Notes under the pieces: model-generated
Seen by the model: the letters and a program-made list of their open reading frames with translations, nothing else
The model's database searches: none
Told to the model about the DNA's origin: nothing
Made by a program: the position numbers and the translations under genes
Assembly (NCBI RefSeq): GCF_019139535.1
Contig: NZ_CP077073.1
Span: forward strand, 1,125,001-1,189,000
Length of the DNA stretch: 64,000 nucleotides
Direction of reading: 5' to 3'
From: Pseudomonas muyukensis
GTDB taxonomy: Bacteria > Pseudomonadota > Gammaproteobacteria > Pseudomonadales > Pseudomonadaceae
Part shown: piece by piece, positions 28,174 through 37,832 of the stretch
How positions within the stretch are numbered: position 1 is the stretch's first letter
How the letters are laid out: each line of letters begins with the position of its first letter

Positions 28174-30291
28174 ATGGATGGCGCTTATTCATATACCCCG
28201 GAAAGCAGTTCGGTGCTGCTGGTCGTAGACGACTACCCGGAGAACCTCATCAGCATGCGGGCCTTGCTGTCCCGCCAGGATTGGCAGGTCGTGACTGCCA
28301 GCTCAGGGATGGAAGCCCTGAGCGCCCTGCTCGAACACGACGTCGACCTGGTCCTGCTCGACGTGCAGATGCCCGAAATGGACGGTTTCGAGGTCGCCCG
28401 GCTGATGCGCGGCAGCCAGCGCACACGGCTGACGCCGATCATCTTCCTGACCGCCAACGAACAATCCGACGCCGCGGTGCTCAAGGGCTACGCCAGTGGC
28501 GCGGTGGACTACCTGTTCAAGCCCTTCGACCCGCAGATTCTCAAGCCCAAGGTCCAGGCCCTGCTGGAACAGCAGCGCAACCGGCGCATGCTGCAACGGC
28601 TGACCCGTGAGCTGGAGGCGGCGCGGGCGTTCAACGCCTCGATCCTGGAAAACGCCGCCGAGGGTATCCTGGTGGTGGACGAGGCGGGCACCATAGGTTT
28701 CGCCAACCCAGCCATCTCGCGGCTGCTCGATGCGCCTGTGGATAAACTGCAGGGTGCCCATGTGCTGGACCTGATCCAGTTGCCCTGCGCCAACCTGTGG
28801 CATGAGTCGGACTTCTACCAGGCCTACCTCGGGCGGCAGATTTTCCGCGTGCATGACGCCCAGTTGCGCACCCTGGCCGGGCAGCTGGTGCCGGTGGCGC
28901 TGTCCTGCGCGCCGTTGCCGGCCGAGCAGAAGGCCATGGTGGTGACGGTGCTGGACATGTCGGTGGTGCGCAGCCTGCACCAGCAGCTGGAATACCAGGC
29001 GGTGACCGACCCGCTGACCGGCCTGCTCAACCGTCGTGGCTTTTACCAGGCCGCCGAGAGCGCGTTGCTGCGCAGCGAACGCTCGGACAAGGCCCAGGCC
29101 CTGATGTACATGGACCTGGACGGCTTCAAGCGGATCAACGACCTGCTGGGCCATGATGCCGGTGACAAGGTGCTGCGCTGGGTCGCCGAGCAGCTCAAGG
29201 AGTGCCTGGGCAGCGAGGCGTTGCTGGCGCGCATGGGCGGCGACGAGTTCACCGCGCTGTTCGATGGCCTGCCGTACCCCGAGCAGGCCGGGCGCTACGC
29301 CGAGAAGTTGCTGGAGCGCATGTCGAGCTTTCAGCAGGTGGACGGGTTGGAGGTCAGCCTGGGGGTCAGTATCGGCATCGCCACCTACCCCGATTGCGGG
29401 GCCAATGTCGAAGGGCTGCTGCGCGCGGCGGATGCCGCGATGTACGCCGCCAAGCAGGCCGGGCGCCAGCAGTATCGCTTCTACGACCAGGAGCTCAACG
29501 GTCGCGCCCGCTCGCGGCTGATGCTCGAAGACAGCGTGCGCACCGCCATCGAGCAGAACGATTTCAGCCTGGTCTACCAACCCCAGGTGGCATTCGGCGA
29601 TGGCCGGCTGCGGGGCTTCGAGGCGTTGCTGCGCTGGAAGCACCCGAGTGTCGGCGACGTGCCGCCAGGGCTGTTCATCCCATTGCTGGAGGAGGCCCGC
29701 CTGATCAACCGCCTGGCCAGCTGGATCTACCGCAAGGGCGCGGCCCAGCGCCGGCTCTGGGGCGAGCGCTTCGGCCCCGAGCTGGTGCTGGGCATCAGCC
29801 TCAGCCGCGCCCAGTTCACCATGCCTGGGCTGGTGGACGAATTGGCGCGGGTGATCGATGAGCAACAACTGCAACCTTCGCAGCTCGAGGTGGAGGTGGC
29901 CGAGACCTCGCTGATGTACAACATCGACGCGGCGGTGAAACAGGTGCACCGCCTGCGCGATCTGGGTATCCGCGTGGCACTGGACGACTTCGGCGCCGGC
30001 GACTGCTCGTTGCGCATGCTGCGCGACCTGCCCATCGACACCCTCAAGCTGGACCGTCATCTGGTGGCGCGCCTGCCGGGTTCGGCCACCGACATCGCCC
30101 TGGCGCGCAGTGTCATCGGCCTGTGCGCGGCCTATGGCATCACCGTGATCGCCGAAGGGGTGGAAACCCAGGCCCAGGCCGAATGGCTCAAGGACAACGG
30201 TTGCGCCTACGTGCAAGGCTTCCTGGTGGCGCGGCCGATGACCGCCGCGGATGCTGGCAACTTCCCGGCGGTTTTCCCATGGGCCTCGTGA
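28174..30291 (+). CDS. REC-PAS-GGDEF-EAL cyclic-di-GMP protein
   Basis: Domains in order: receiver (about 13-130, phospho-acceptor Asp63 in LLDVQMP), PAS (about 150-270), GGDEF (about 285-440) and EAL (about 455-695). GGDEF is intact at 355-359, while the RxxD inhibitory site upstream is absent. The EAL domain keeps EAL (Glu483), EVEVAE, DDFGAG, KLD and AEGVET, but the metal-binding Asn of the usual NLS motif is Ser542 (ISLS). Diguanylate cyclase activity is therefore plausible and phosphodiesterase activity doubtful. No histidine kinase is adjacent, so the phospho-donor is unknown. Two small dyads lie upstream (28047-28060, 28071-28085). The next gene starts 39 bp later. Confidence 0.93.
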   Translation: MDGAYSYTPESSSVLLVVDDYPENLISMRALLSRQDWQVVTASSGMEALSALLEHDVDLVLLDVQMPEMDGFEVARLMRGSQRTRLTPIIFLTANEQSDAAVLKGYASGAVDYLFKPFDPQILKPKVQALLEQQRNRRMLQRLTRELEAARAFNASILENAAEGILVVDEAGTIGFANPAISRLLDAPVDKLQGAHVLDLIQLPCANLWHESDFYQAYLGRQIFRVHDAQLRTLAGQLVPVALSCAPLPAEQKAMVVTVLDMSVVRSLHQQLEYQAVTDPLTGLLNRRGFYQAAESALLRSERSDKAQALMYMDLDGFKRINDLLGHDAGDKVLRWVAEQLKECLGSEALLARMGGDEFTALFDGLPYPEQAGRYAEKLLERMSSFQQVDGLEVSLGVSIGIATYPDCGANVEGLLRAADAAMYAAKQAGRQQYRFYDQELNGRARSRLMLEDSVRTAIEQNDFSLVYQPQVAFGDGRLRGFEALLRWKHPSVGDVPPGLFIPLLEEARLINRLASWIYRKGAAQRRLWGERFGPELVLGISLSRAQFTMPGLVDELARVIDEQQLQPSQLEVEVAETSLMYNIDAAVKQVHRLRDLGIRVALDDFGAGDCSLRMLRDLPIDTLKLDRHLVARLPGSATDIALARSVIGLCAAYGITVIAEGVETQAQAEWLKDNGCAYVQGFLVARPMTAADAGNFPAVFPWAS

Positions 30292-30330
30292 TTGGCTAAA
30301 CTCGCGTCTCCTTGTGCCGACCCGCCTGCC

Positions 30331-30831
30331 ATGACTGCCCTACGTTACCTGCAAGCCTACCCGCCCCACCTCCAGGAGCAGGTGCGTCAGATGATCGCCA
30401 GCGATCGCCTGGGCGACTACCTGCGCCAACGCTATCCCGAGGGGCATGGGGTGCAGAGCGACAAGGCGCTGTACAGCTATGCCCAGGAACTCAAGCAGGC
30501 GTACCTGCGCAGTGCGCCGCCGCTGGACAAGGTGCTGTTCGACAACCGCCTGGACTTGACCCACCGCGCCCTGGGCCTGAATACCGCGGTGTCGCGGGTG
30601 CAGGGTGGCAAGCTCAAGGCGAAGAAGGAAATCCGCATCGCCTCGCTGTTCAAGGAGGCGGCGCCGCAGTTTCTGCGCATGATCGTGGTGCATGAACTGG
30701 CGCACCTGAAGGAGCGCGACCACAACAAGGCGTTCTATCAGCTCTGCCAGCACATGGAACCGGACTACCATCAACTGGAATTCGACCTGCGCGTCTACCT
30801 GACCTATCGGGAGCTGCCGGGCAACACCTGA
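30331..30831 (+). CDS. YgjP-like M48-type metalloprotease
   Basis: The 166-aa protein carries a zinc protease motif HELAHLKERDH (His121, Glu122, His125, and His131 as third ligand), typical of the YgjP/DUF45 group. LRSAPPLDKVLFDNRLDLTHRALGLNTAVSRVQGGKL precedes it and FDLRVYLTYRELPG ends it. No signal peptide is visible, so it is probably cytosolic; substrates of this family are unknown. Start ATG 30331 (MTALRYLQAYPPHL) lies 39 bp after the previous stop. The winged-helix gene follows in 14 bp. Confidence 0.9.
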   Translation: MTALRYLQAYPPHLQEQVRQMIASDRLGDYLRQRYPEGHGVQSDKALYSYAQELKQAYLRSAPPLDKVLFDNRLDLTHRALGLNTAVSRVQGGKLKAKKEIRIASLFKEAAPQFLRMIVVHELAHLKERDHNKAFYQLCQHMEPDYHQLEFDLRVYLTYRELPGNT

Positions 30832-30845
30832 GGGACACGCACCCC

Positions 30846-31148
30846 ATGACCACGGAAGTGAGCAAGACCCGCAGCAGCTTTTACCGCCGCCTGTACGTGG
30901 CCTGGCTGATCGACAGCCAGACCGCCACCAGCGTGCCGGCCTTGATGGAGGCCACCGGCATGCCGCGGCGCACCGCCCAGGACACCATCGCCGCCCTGGC
31001 CGACCTGGACATCGTCTGTGAGTTCGAACAGCAGGCCGGGGCGCGCAACCACGCCGGGCATTACCGGATCCGCGACTGGGGGGCGATCGACAAGCAGTGG
31101 ATCATCCAGCACCTGCGCCAGATCAGGGATGTGCTGGGCTATCCGTGA
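30846..31148 (+). CDS. Small winged helix-turn-helix protein, 100 aa
   Basis: Residues 10-65 form a probable winged HTH: FYRRLYVAWLIDSQTATSVPALMEATGMPRRTAQDTIAALADLDIV, where the central part (GMPRRTAQDTIAAL) looks like the recognition helix. A short C-terminal extension (WGAIDKQWIIQHLRQIRDVLGYP) follows. I recognise it as a conserved Pseudomonas hypothetical without known targets. It lies 14 bp after the YgjP-like gene and is probably in the same transcript. It could be a DNA-binding regulator or a small nucleic-acid-binding subunit. Confidence 0.82.
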   Translation: MTTEVSKTRSSFYRRLYVAWLIDSQTATSVPALMEATGMPRRTAQDTIAALADLDIVCEFEQQAGARNHAGHYRIRDWGAIDKQWIIQHLRQIRDVLGYP

Positions 31149-31228
31149 TTGCTGCGTGGTCGCGGTGGGGGCAACGGTCTTGCTGTAGGAGCGGCACAAG
31201 CCTTGAAGGTGACGCGCCCCCGGCGCTT

Positions 31229-31681
31229 TCAACCCTTGCGCATGCCGATATGAGGAATGTCGTCCTCCAGGTACTCCTCGCCCACCACCACGAAACCATG
31301 CCGGGCGTAGAACGCTTGCAGATGAGCCTGCGCGGACAAGTACACCGGTGTGCCGGGCCAGCAATGCTCGGCCGCCTCCAACCCCTTGAGCAGCAAGGGG
31401 TGCCCCAACTTCTGATCGCGCACCTCGGCGGCCGTCACCACCCGCCCGATGACCACCTCACCGCGCTGTGATTGCGGGTCGAGCAGGCGCAGGTAGGCCA
31501 CCAGCCGCTCGCCGTCCCAGCCCATCAGGTGCAGGGTGTCGCCACGCAGGTCGAGCCCGTCGACCTCCTGGTAGGCGCAGCGCTGCTCGACCACGAACAC
31601 CTCGGTGCGCAGTTGCAGGATGGCGTAGAGTTGTTCCTTGGTGAGGTCGGTATGGTGCTTGCAGATCCACTCGATAGGCAT
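31229..31681 (-). CDS. elaA: GNAT N-acetyltransferase of the ElaA family
   Basis: ATG 31681 (MPIEWICKHHTDLTKEQLYAILQLRTEVFVVEQ), behind AAGGAGT, gives 150 residues, the ElaA length. LRTEVFVVEQRCAYQEVDGLDLRGDTLHLMGW is the ElaA signature; IGRVVTAAEVRDQKLGHPLLLKGL is the acetyl-CoA pyrophosphate loop region, although the usual Q/RxxGxG/A glycines read QKLGHP; FYARHGFVVVGEEYLEDDIPHIGMRK closes the fold. Substrates are unknown. It is convergent with the winged-helix gene. The gap between them holds only a partial REP sequence (CTGTAGGAGCGG, 31184-31195). Confidence 0.93.
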   Translation of the reverse strand: MPIEWICKHHTDLTKEQLYAILQLRTEVFVVEQRCAYQEVDGLDLRGDTLHLMGWDGERLVAYLRLLDPQSQRGEVVIGRVVTAAEVRDQKLGHPLLLKGLEAAEHCWPGTPVYLSAQAHLQAFYARHGFVVVGEEYLEDDIPHIGMRKG

Positions 31682-31889
31682 GGACAGGGACTCCTTGGGT
31701 TGACCGTCGATCATCGCAAATCCGGCCCGGGCCGACGAGGGCCAATGCTGCGTACCCGGTTCGGCCAAAATAGAGGCTAAATGACACTATCGTCCGCTGT
31801 CGCCAGGATGCGGCTTGTGTAATCTGCAAAGGTTGTTGCTAGAGATCGCCGTCACCAGCGTGGACCCCAAACTGCGAAAGGATTTGAGC

Positions 31890-32627
31890 ATGCGGCCACT
31901 GCTTTGCGTTCTTGGGTTACTGGGACTGTTCTGCGTGGGGCCGGCCATGGCCCAGGGCAAGCTGCGGCTGGTGGCCGACAGCTGGCCGCCGTTCACCGAC
32001 AGCGCAATGCCCGGCGGCGGCCTGGCCACCAGCATCGTCACCACGGCACTGAGCCGCGCCGGCTATGCCACCGAGTTCGAGGAAGTGCCCTGGGCTCGGG
32101 CGCTGATGGGCGTCGGCGAAGGGCGCTACGACGTGCTGATCAACGCCTGGTACAACGATGAGCGCAAGCTGATCGGCCTGTTCTCCGGCGCTTACCTGGT
32201 CAATCGCATTCGCCTGCTCAAGCGCCAGGGCGAGACGTTCGCCTATCAGCATCAGGCCGATCTGTATCCCTACAGCATCGCCGTGGTGCGCGATTACGCC
32301 TATTCCCCTGAATTCGACAGCGACGCGCGCCTGAACAAGGTGCCGGTGCGCAATTTCTCGTCGGCGGTGCGCATGCTGGCGGCCGGGCGGGTCAACCTGG
32401 CGGTGGAGGATGAGTATGTGGCCCGCTACAACTTGCAGCGCGAGCCGCAGCAGGTGCGTGAAGGCGTGGCATTCGTCGAGCCGCCGTTGGGGGAGAACAG
32501 CCTGCACATCCTGGTCAGCCTCAAGCACCCGCAGCACCAGAAGATCGTGGCGCGTTTCGAGAAGGCCATCGCCACGATGAAGGCCGATGGCAGTTACGCC
32601 CGGCTGCTGCGTCAACATGGCTTCTGA
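31890..32627 (+). CDS. Periplasmic solute-binding protein, family 3 (second orphan)
   Basis: Start at ATG 31890 (MRPLLCVLGLLGLFCVGPAMAQ) gives a signal peptide cleaved after AMA, and 245 residues. The fold is SBP_bac_3-like: KLRLVADSWPPFTDSAMPGGGLATSIVTTALSRAGYATEFEEVPWARALMGVGEGRYDVLINAW, then a second lobe with a short SRMLAAGRVNLAVEDEYVARY-like stretch (here VRMLAAGRVNLAVEDEYVARY). WPPF and VPWARAL are typical of the group. No transporter genes adjoin it. It resembles the orphan at 9678-10460 in fold but not closely in sequence. Confidence 0.88.
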   Translation: MRPLLCVLGLLGLFCVGPAMAQGKLRLVADSWPPFTDSAMPGGGLATSIVTTALSRAGYATEFEEVPWARALMGVGEGRYDVLINAWYNDERKLIGLFSGAYLVNRIRLLKRQGETFAYQHQADLYPYSIAVVRDYAYSPEFDSDARLNKVPVRNFSSAVRMLAAGRVNLAVEDEYVARYNLQREPQQVREGVAFVEPPLGENSLHILVSLKHPQHQKIVARFEKAIATMKADGSYARLLRQHGF

Positions 32628-32672
32628 GCGTTGCGCGCGCTCGCCAGCAAGGCTGGCCCTTGCAGGGCGTGC

Positions 32673-34856
32673 TCAGCTGGCGGGGCTTTCCTTGATCAGG
32701 TGCCCGGCCAGTGTGCGCAATGGCCCCAACTGCCGGCAGATCAGCGCCAGTTGCGTCTGCACCAGCCGTTGATGCTCGTCCAGCTCCTCCGGCATCTGTT
32801 CCAGGGCGTTGGCCAGCGCTTCCTCGGCATCGCTGTGGATCGCCACCGGTAGCCGCGCCGCCAAGCCATTGGCGATCTCGTCGAGGCTCGACGCCAGGGT
32901 CTTCCCGGCGCCATCGAGCAACTGCTCGTGCACCTCTGCCGGCAGCGCGGTGTCGCGGTGTGCGCCCAACCCCGACAAATAGCTGAGCAGGGTGTGCGAC
33001 AGCACCAGGAAGCGGAAGCCCACGTCGGCCTCCTTGCGGAAGTGCCCGGGCTCCATCAGCATGTTGGCCAGGGTGGTCGACAGCGCCGCATCGGCGTTGT
33101 GCGCGTTGCGTCGGGCCAGGCGGTAGGCGAGGTCGTCGCGCTTGCCGTGGGCGTACTGCTGCATGATCTGGCGCAGGTATTCGCTGGCGCAGGCCAGGGT
33201 GTTGGCCAATACCTTGTTGAGCCGGCGGCCTTGCCAGTCGGGCAGGAACAGGAACACCGCGAGGATGGCGATCAGGCTGCCGACCAGGGTATCGAACAGG
33301 CGTGGCAGGAACAGCCCGTAGCCATCGCCGATCTGGTTGAAGCAGAACAGCACCATCAGGGTGATCGCGGCGGTGGCCAGGGTGTAGCGGGTAGTGCGGT
33401 TGACGAAGAACACCACGCCGGCCACCACGGCGAATGCCGACTGCACCAGCGGGTTGGGGAACAGGTCGAACAGCGCCCAGCCCACGGTCAGGCCAACGGC
33501 GGTGCCGAAGATGCGCTGCACCAGCTTGCGCCGGGTCGCCCCGTAGTTGGGCTGGCAGACGAACAGCGTGGTGAGGATGATCCAGTAGCCCTGGGTGGGG
33601 TGGATCAGGTGCACCATGCCGTAGCCCACCGACAACGCCAGCGACAGGCGCAGGGCGTGGCGGAACAGCAGCGAGGTCGGCGTCAGCTGGGTGCGCAGGC
33701 GCTTCCACACGTCCTTGAGGGTGCGCGGCGAGCGATCGAGCAGGCTGCTGTCGCTGGCGTCGGCCAGGCTATCGGGGTTGCTCGCGGCGCTGAGCAGACG
33801 GTCCAGGGTCGACAGGTTGGCGGCCAGGGCGCGCAGCGAGCGCAGCAGGCCGCGCCAGGCCGGGTTGTGCTGGGTGCGCAGGTGCTCCAGCGAGGCGTTG
33901 AGGTCTTCCAGGGCTTCGGGGTAGCCGCTGGCCAGCACGAACGGCTGGCGCAGGCGGATCGAGCGGGCCAGCTCCTGGCACGACGCGCCCTGTTTGCGCA
34001 GCAGGCGCTGGCAACGGAACATCACGTCGCTGTGGAAGAAGGCGTCGGTCAGGGCGTTGTACGGATAGTGCGAGGCGCTCACCCGTTCATGGATGTCCTG
34101 GGCCAGGAAATACAGCTTGAGGTAGCGGCTGACCTTGGAGTTGGGCTGGCTGTTGCCGACCCGGTGCAGGATGATTTCCTTGGCGGCGTTGAGCGCCGCC
34201 ACCACCTTGCCGTTCTGCCGGGCCAGCTCCAGGCGCGTGGCCTCGACGTCGAGGGTGCGCACCGGCTCGAACAGGCTGGCCTTGAGCTTGAGGTAGCTGC
34301 CCAGCTCGAAGAACAGCTTGGCCAGGCTCTGCTGTACCGGCTGGTTGGAGAACAGCGCCTGCCACAGCACCGACAGCAGCCCGTACCAGGCCGCGCCAGC
34401 CACCAGCAGCAAGGGTTCGTGCCAGAAGTCGCTGACCTGGCCACCGCGCTGGTCGACACCGATCATGGTGTACACCGAGAGGATCAGCGTGGCCGAGGCG
34501 ATTGCCCCGTAGCGCTCGCCCAGGGCGCCGAGCATGGTCAGGCCGAAGGCCGCCAGGGCCAGGGCAACGGCGAAGATCCAGGGGTAGGGGAACAGCAACT
34601 CCACCGACAGCGCGGCGATGGCGAAGCACACCAGGGTCACGGCCAGGGCGCTGAGGCGGCCCTGCCAGCCGTCGTCGGTCTCGGCCAGGGCGCTGGCGAT
34701 GATGCCGAGGAACAACGGGATCAGCAGGCTCATCTCGTTCTGGTACCAGCACCAGGCCATGCTGCCGGTCAGGGCGATGGTCACGCGGATGGCGTAGCTG
34801 AACTTGTCTTGGCCCCACAGGCGACGCAATGAATGGCGGAACGAGCTCGATGACAT
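32673..34856 (-). CDS. yccS: FUSC-family inner membrane protein, YccS-like
   Basis: Start at ATG 34856 (MSSSSFRHSLRRLWGQDKFSYAIRVTIALTGSMAWCW); 727 residues is the YccS length. Two blocks of membrane helices, about residues 17-165 and 385-530, each followed by a cytoplasmic domain, match the FUSC/YccS family, named for similarity to fusaric-acid and aromatic-acid efflux proteins. LSLALSVGYGMVHLIHPTQGYWIILTTLFVCQPNYGATRRKLVQRIFGTAVGL in the second block is the family core. The transported substrate is unknown. A REP pair lies just upstream of the start. Confidence 0.92.
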   Translation of the reverse strand: MSSSSFRHSLRRLWGQDKFSYAIRVTIALTGSMAWCWYQNEMSLLIPLFLGIIASALAETDDGWQGRLSALAVTLVCFAIAALSVELLFPYPWIFAVALALAAFGLTMLGALGERYGAIASATLILSVYTMIGVDQRGGQVSDFWHEPLLLVAGAAWYGLLSVLWQALFSNQPVQQSLAKLFFELGSYLKLKASLFEPVRTLDVEATRLELARQNGKVVAALNAAKEIILHRVGNSQPNSKVSRYLKLYFLAQDIHERVSASHYPYNALTDAFFHSDVMFRCQRLLRKQGASCQELARSIRLRQPFVLASGYPEALEDLNASLEHLRTQHNPAWRGLLRSLRALAANLSTLDRLLSAASNPDSLADASDSSLLDRSPRTLKDVWKRLRTQLTPTSLLFRHALRLSLALSVGYGMVHLIHPTQGYWIILTTLFVCQPNYGATRRKLVQRIFGTAVGLTVGWALFDLFPNPLVQSAFAVVAGVVFFVNRTTRYTLATAAITLMVLFCFNQIGDGYGLFLPRLFDTLVGSLIAILAVFLFLPDWQGRRLNKVLANTLACASEYLRQIMQQYAHGKRDDLAYRLARRNAHNADAALSTTLANMLMEPGHFRKEADVGFRFLVLSHTLLSYLSGLGAHRDTALPAEVHEQLLDGAGKTLASSLDEIANGLAARLPVAIHSDAEEALANALEQMPEELDEHQRLVQTQLALICRQLGPLRTLAGHLIKESPAS

Positions 34857-34899
34857 GATGGCCCTGGGCTGAGATCGGTTGAATAGCTTCGAGGCCGCT

Positions 34900-35004
34900 T
34901 GGGGCCGCTGTGCGGCCCTTTCGCGACACAAGGCCGCGCCTACAGGAGATCGCGTCCCTCTGTAGGCGCGGCCTTGTGTCGCGAAAGGGCTGCGCAGCAG
35001 CCCC
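34900..35004. repeat. REP pair upstream of yccS
   Basis: GGGGCCGCTGTGCGGCCCTTTCGCGACACAAGGCCGCGCCTACAGG and an almost exact inverse on the right. It separates the yccS start from the end of the flavoprotein gene, both on the minus strand. Confidence 0.85.
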
Positions 35005-35067
35005 AAAAAATGGCACTCCGAGCACAGACCAGCAAGAAGCGTTCCGTGCTGCTGAATGGATTCTACC

Positions 35068-36249
35068 TTAGACGAACTGCGCCGCCGCGTTGGCCGATGC
35101 CCAGGCCCACTGGAAGTTGAAGCCCCCCAGGTGGCCGCTGACATCCAGCACCTCGCCGATGAAGTACAGCCCCGGGCTTTTCAGCGATTCCATGGTCTTG
35201 GACGACACTTCGCGGGTGTCCACGCCACCGAGCGTGACCTCGGCGGTGCGATAGCCTTCGGTACCGGCCGGGACCACCTGCCAGGCCGACAGCTGCTCGG
35301 CGACCTGGGTCAATTCTGCCGGTGTGTACTGCTTCAGCGGTTTCGAAACGAACCACTGTTCGGCCAGCAGGTTGGCCAGCTTGCGGGTGAACACCTCGCC
35401 CAGCACGGTCTTCAGCTCGCTGTTGGGACGCTCGGCCTGCTGGCCTTGCAGCCACTCCAGCGCGTCGCGGTCGGGCAGCAGGTTGATCTCGACGGTGTCG
35501 CCGGCCTCCCAGAACGACGAGATCTGCAGGATCGCCGGGCCGCTCAGGCCGCGGTGGGTGAACAGCAGGTTTTCACGGAAGCTCGTGCCATTGCAGCTGG
35601 CGACGCAGTCCAGCGAAGTGCCCGACAGCTCGGTACACAGTGCCTTGAGCTGGGGCTCGGTGATGGTGAACGGCACCAGGCCGGCGCGGGTCGGCAGCAG
35701 TTCGTGGCCGAACTGGCGGGCCACCTGGTAGCCGAAGCCGCTGGCGCCAAGTGTGGGGATCGACAGGCCGCCGGTGGCGATCACCAGCGACTGGCAGGCG
35801 AATGGCCCGGCGCTGGTCTGCAGGGTGTAGCCGGCCTCGGTCTTTTCGATCTTGTCGATGCTGGTGTTCATGCGCAGCTCGGCGCCGGCCTGGTCGCATT
35901 CGGCCAGGAGCATGTCGAGGATGTCGCTGGACTTGTTGTCGCAGAACAGCTGGCCGAGCTTCTTCTCGTGGTACGGCACGCCGTGCTTGCCTACCAGCTC
36001 GATGAAGTCCCATTGGGTGTAGCGGGCCAGCGCCGACTTGCAGAAGTGCGGGTTGTGCGAGAGGAAGTTGGCGGGCTCGGTGTACAGGTTGGTGAAGTTG
36101 CAGCGCCCGCCGCCGGACATGAGGATCTTCTTGCCCGGCTTGTTGGCGTGGTCGAGCACCAGCACCCGGCGCCCGCGCTGGGCGCTGAGCAGGGCGCACA
36201 TCAGGCCGGCGGCGCCGGCGCCGAGGATGATCACGTCGGTGGAATGCAC
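35068..36249 (-). CDS. HI0933/BaiN-type FAD-dependent oxidoreductase
   Basis: The 393-aa frame starts at GTG 36249 (reading M-H-S-T-D-V-I-I-L-G-A-G-A-A-G-L) after an AGAGGTAA ribosome site. GAGAAGLMCALLSAQRGRRVLVLDH is the FAD Rossmann site, KPGKKILMSGGGRCNFTN is the hallmark of the HI0933-like family, VIATGGLSIPTLGASGFGY is a further FAD contact, and FIGEVLDVSGHLGGFNFQWAWASANAAA is the C-terminal signature. Reactions of the family are mostly undefined, although BaiN acts on bile acids. It converges with nothing and lies between REP pairs at 34900 and 36272. Confidence 0.93.
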   Translation of the reverse strand: MHSTDVIILGAGAAGLMCALLSAQRGRRVLVLDHANKPGKKILMSGGGRCNFTNLYTEPANFLSHNPHFCKSALARYTQWDFIELVGKHGVPYHEKKLGQLFCDNKSSDILDMLLAECDQAGAELRMNTSIDKIEKTEAGYTLQTSAGPFACQSLVIATGGLSIPTLGASGFGYQVARQFGHELLPTRAGLVPFTITEPQLKALCTELSGTSLDCVASCNGTSFRENLLFTHRGLSGPAILQISSFWEAGDTVEINLLPDRDALEWLQGQQAERPNSELKTVLGEVFTRKLANLLAEQWFVSKPLKQYTPAELTQVAEQLSAWQVVPAGTEGYRTAEVTLGGVDTREVSSKTMESLKSPGLYFIGEVLDVSGHLGGFNFQWAWASANAAAQFV

Positions 36250-36271
36250 GGTGTTACCTCTTCGGAATTGC

Positions 36272-36376
36272 CGGGGCTGCTGCGCAGCCCTTTCGCGACA
36301 CAAGGCCGCTCCTACAGGAATATGCGATCCCCTGTAGGAGCGGCCTTGTGTCGCGAAAGGGGCGCGAAGCGACCCC
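36272..36376. repeat. REP pair between dbpA and the flavoprotein gene
   Basis: CCGGGGCTGCTGCGCAGCCCTTTCGCGACACAA and GGCCTTGTGTCGCGAAAGGGGCGCG... flank CTCCTACAGG...CCTGTAGGAG. dbpA ends 8 bp to its right. Confidence 0.87.
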
Positions 36377-36384
36377 AAAATAGG

Positions 36385-37770
<1,386 letters not shown>

Positions 37771-37832
37771 GAGGCGGGCCTGCTGCGAAGCGAAAAATGC
37801 CGCACAGTCTACCAGCCTCATGGCCATTCGCC

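Noticed and set aside
32928..34832. A 634-codon plus-strand frame opposite yccS
   Set aside because: Gln/Gly/His-rich shadow with no motif; yccS on the other strand has helices and the family core.
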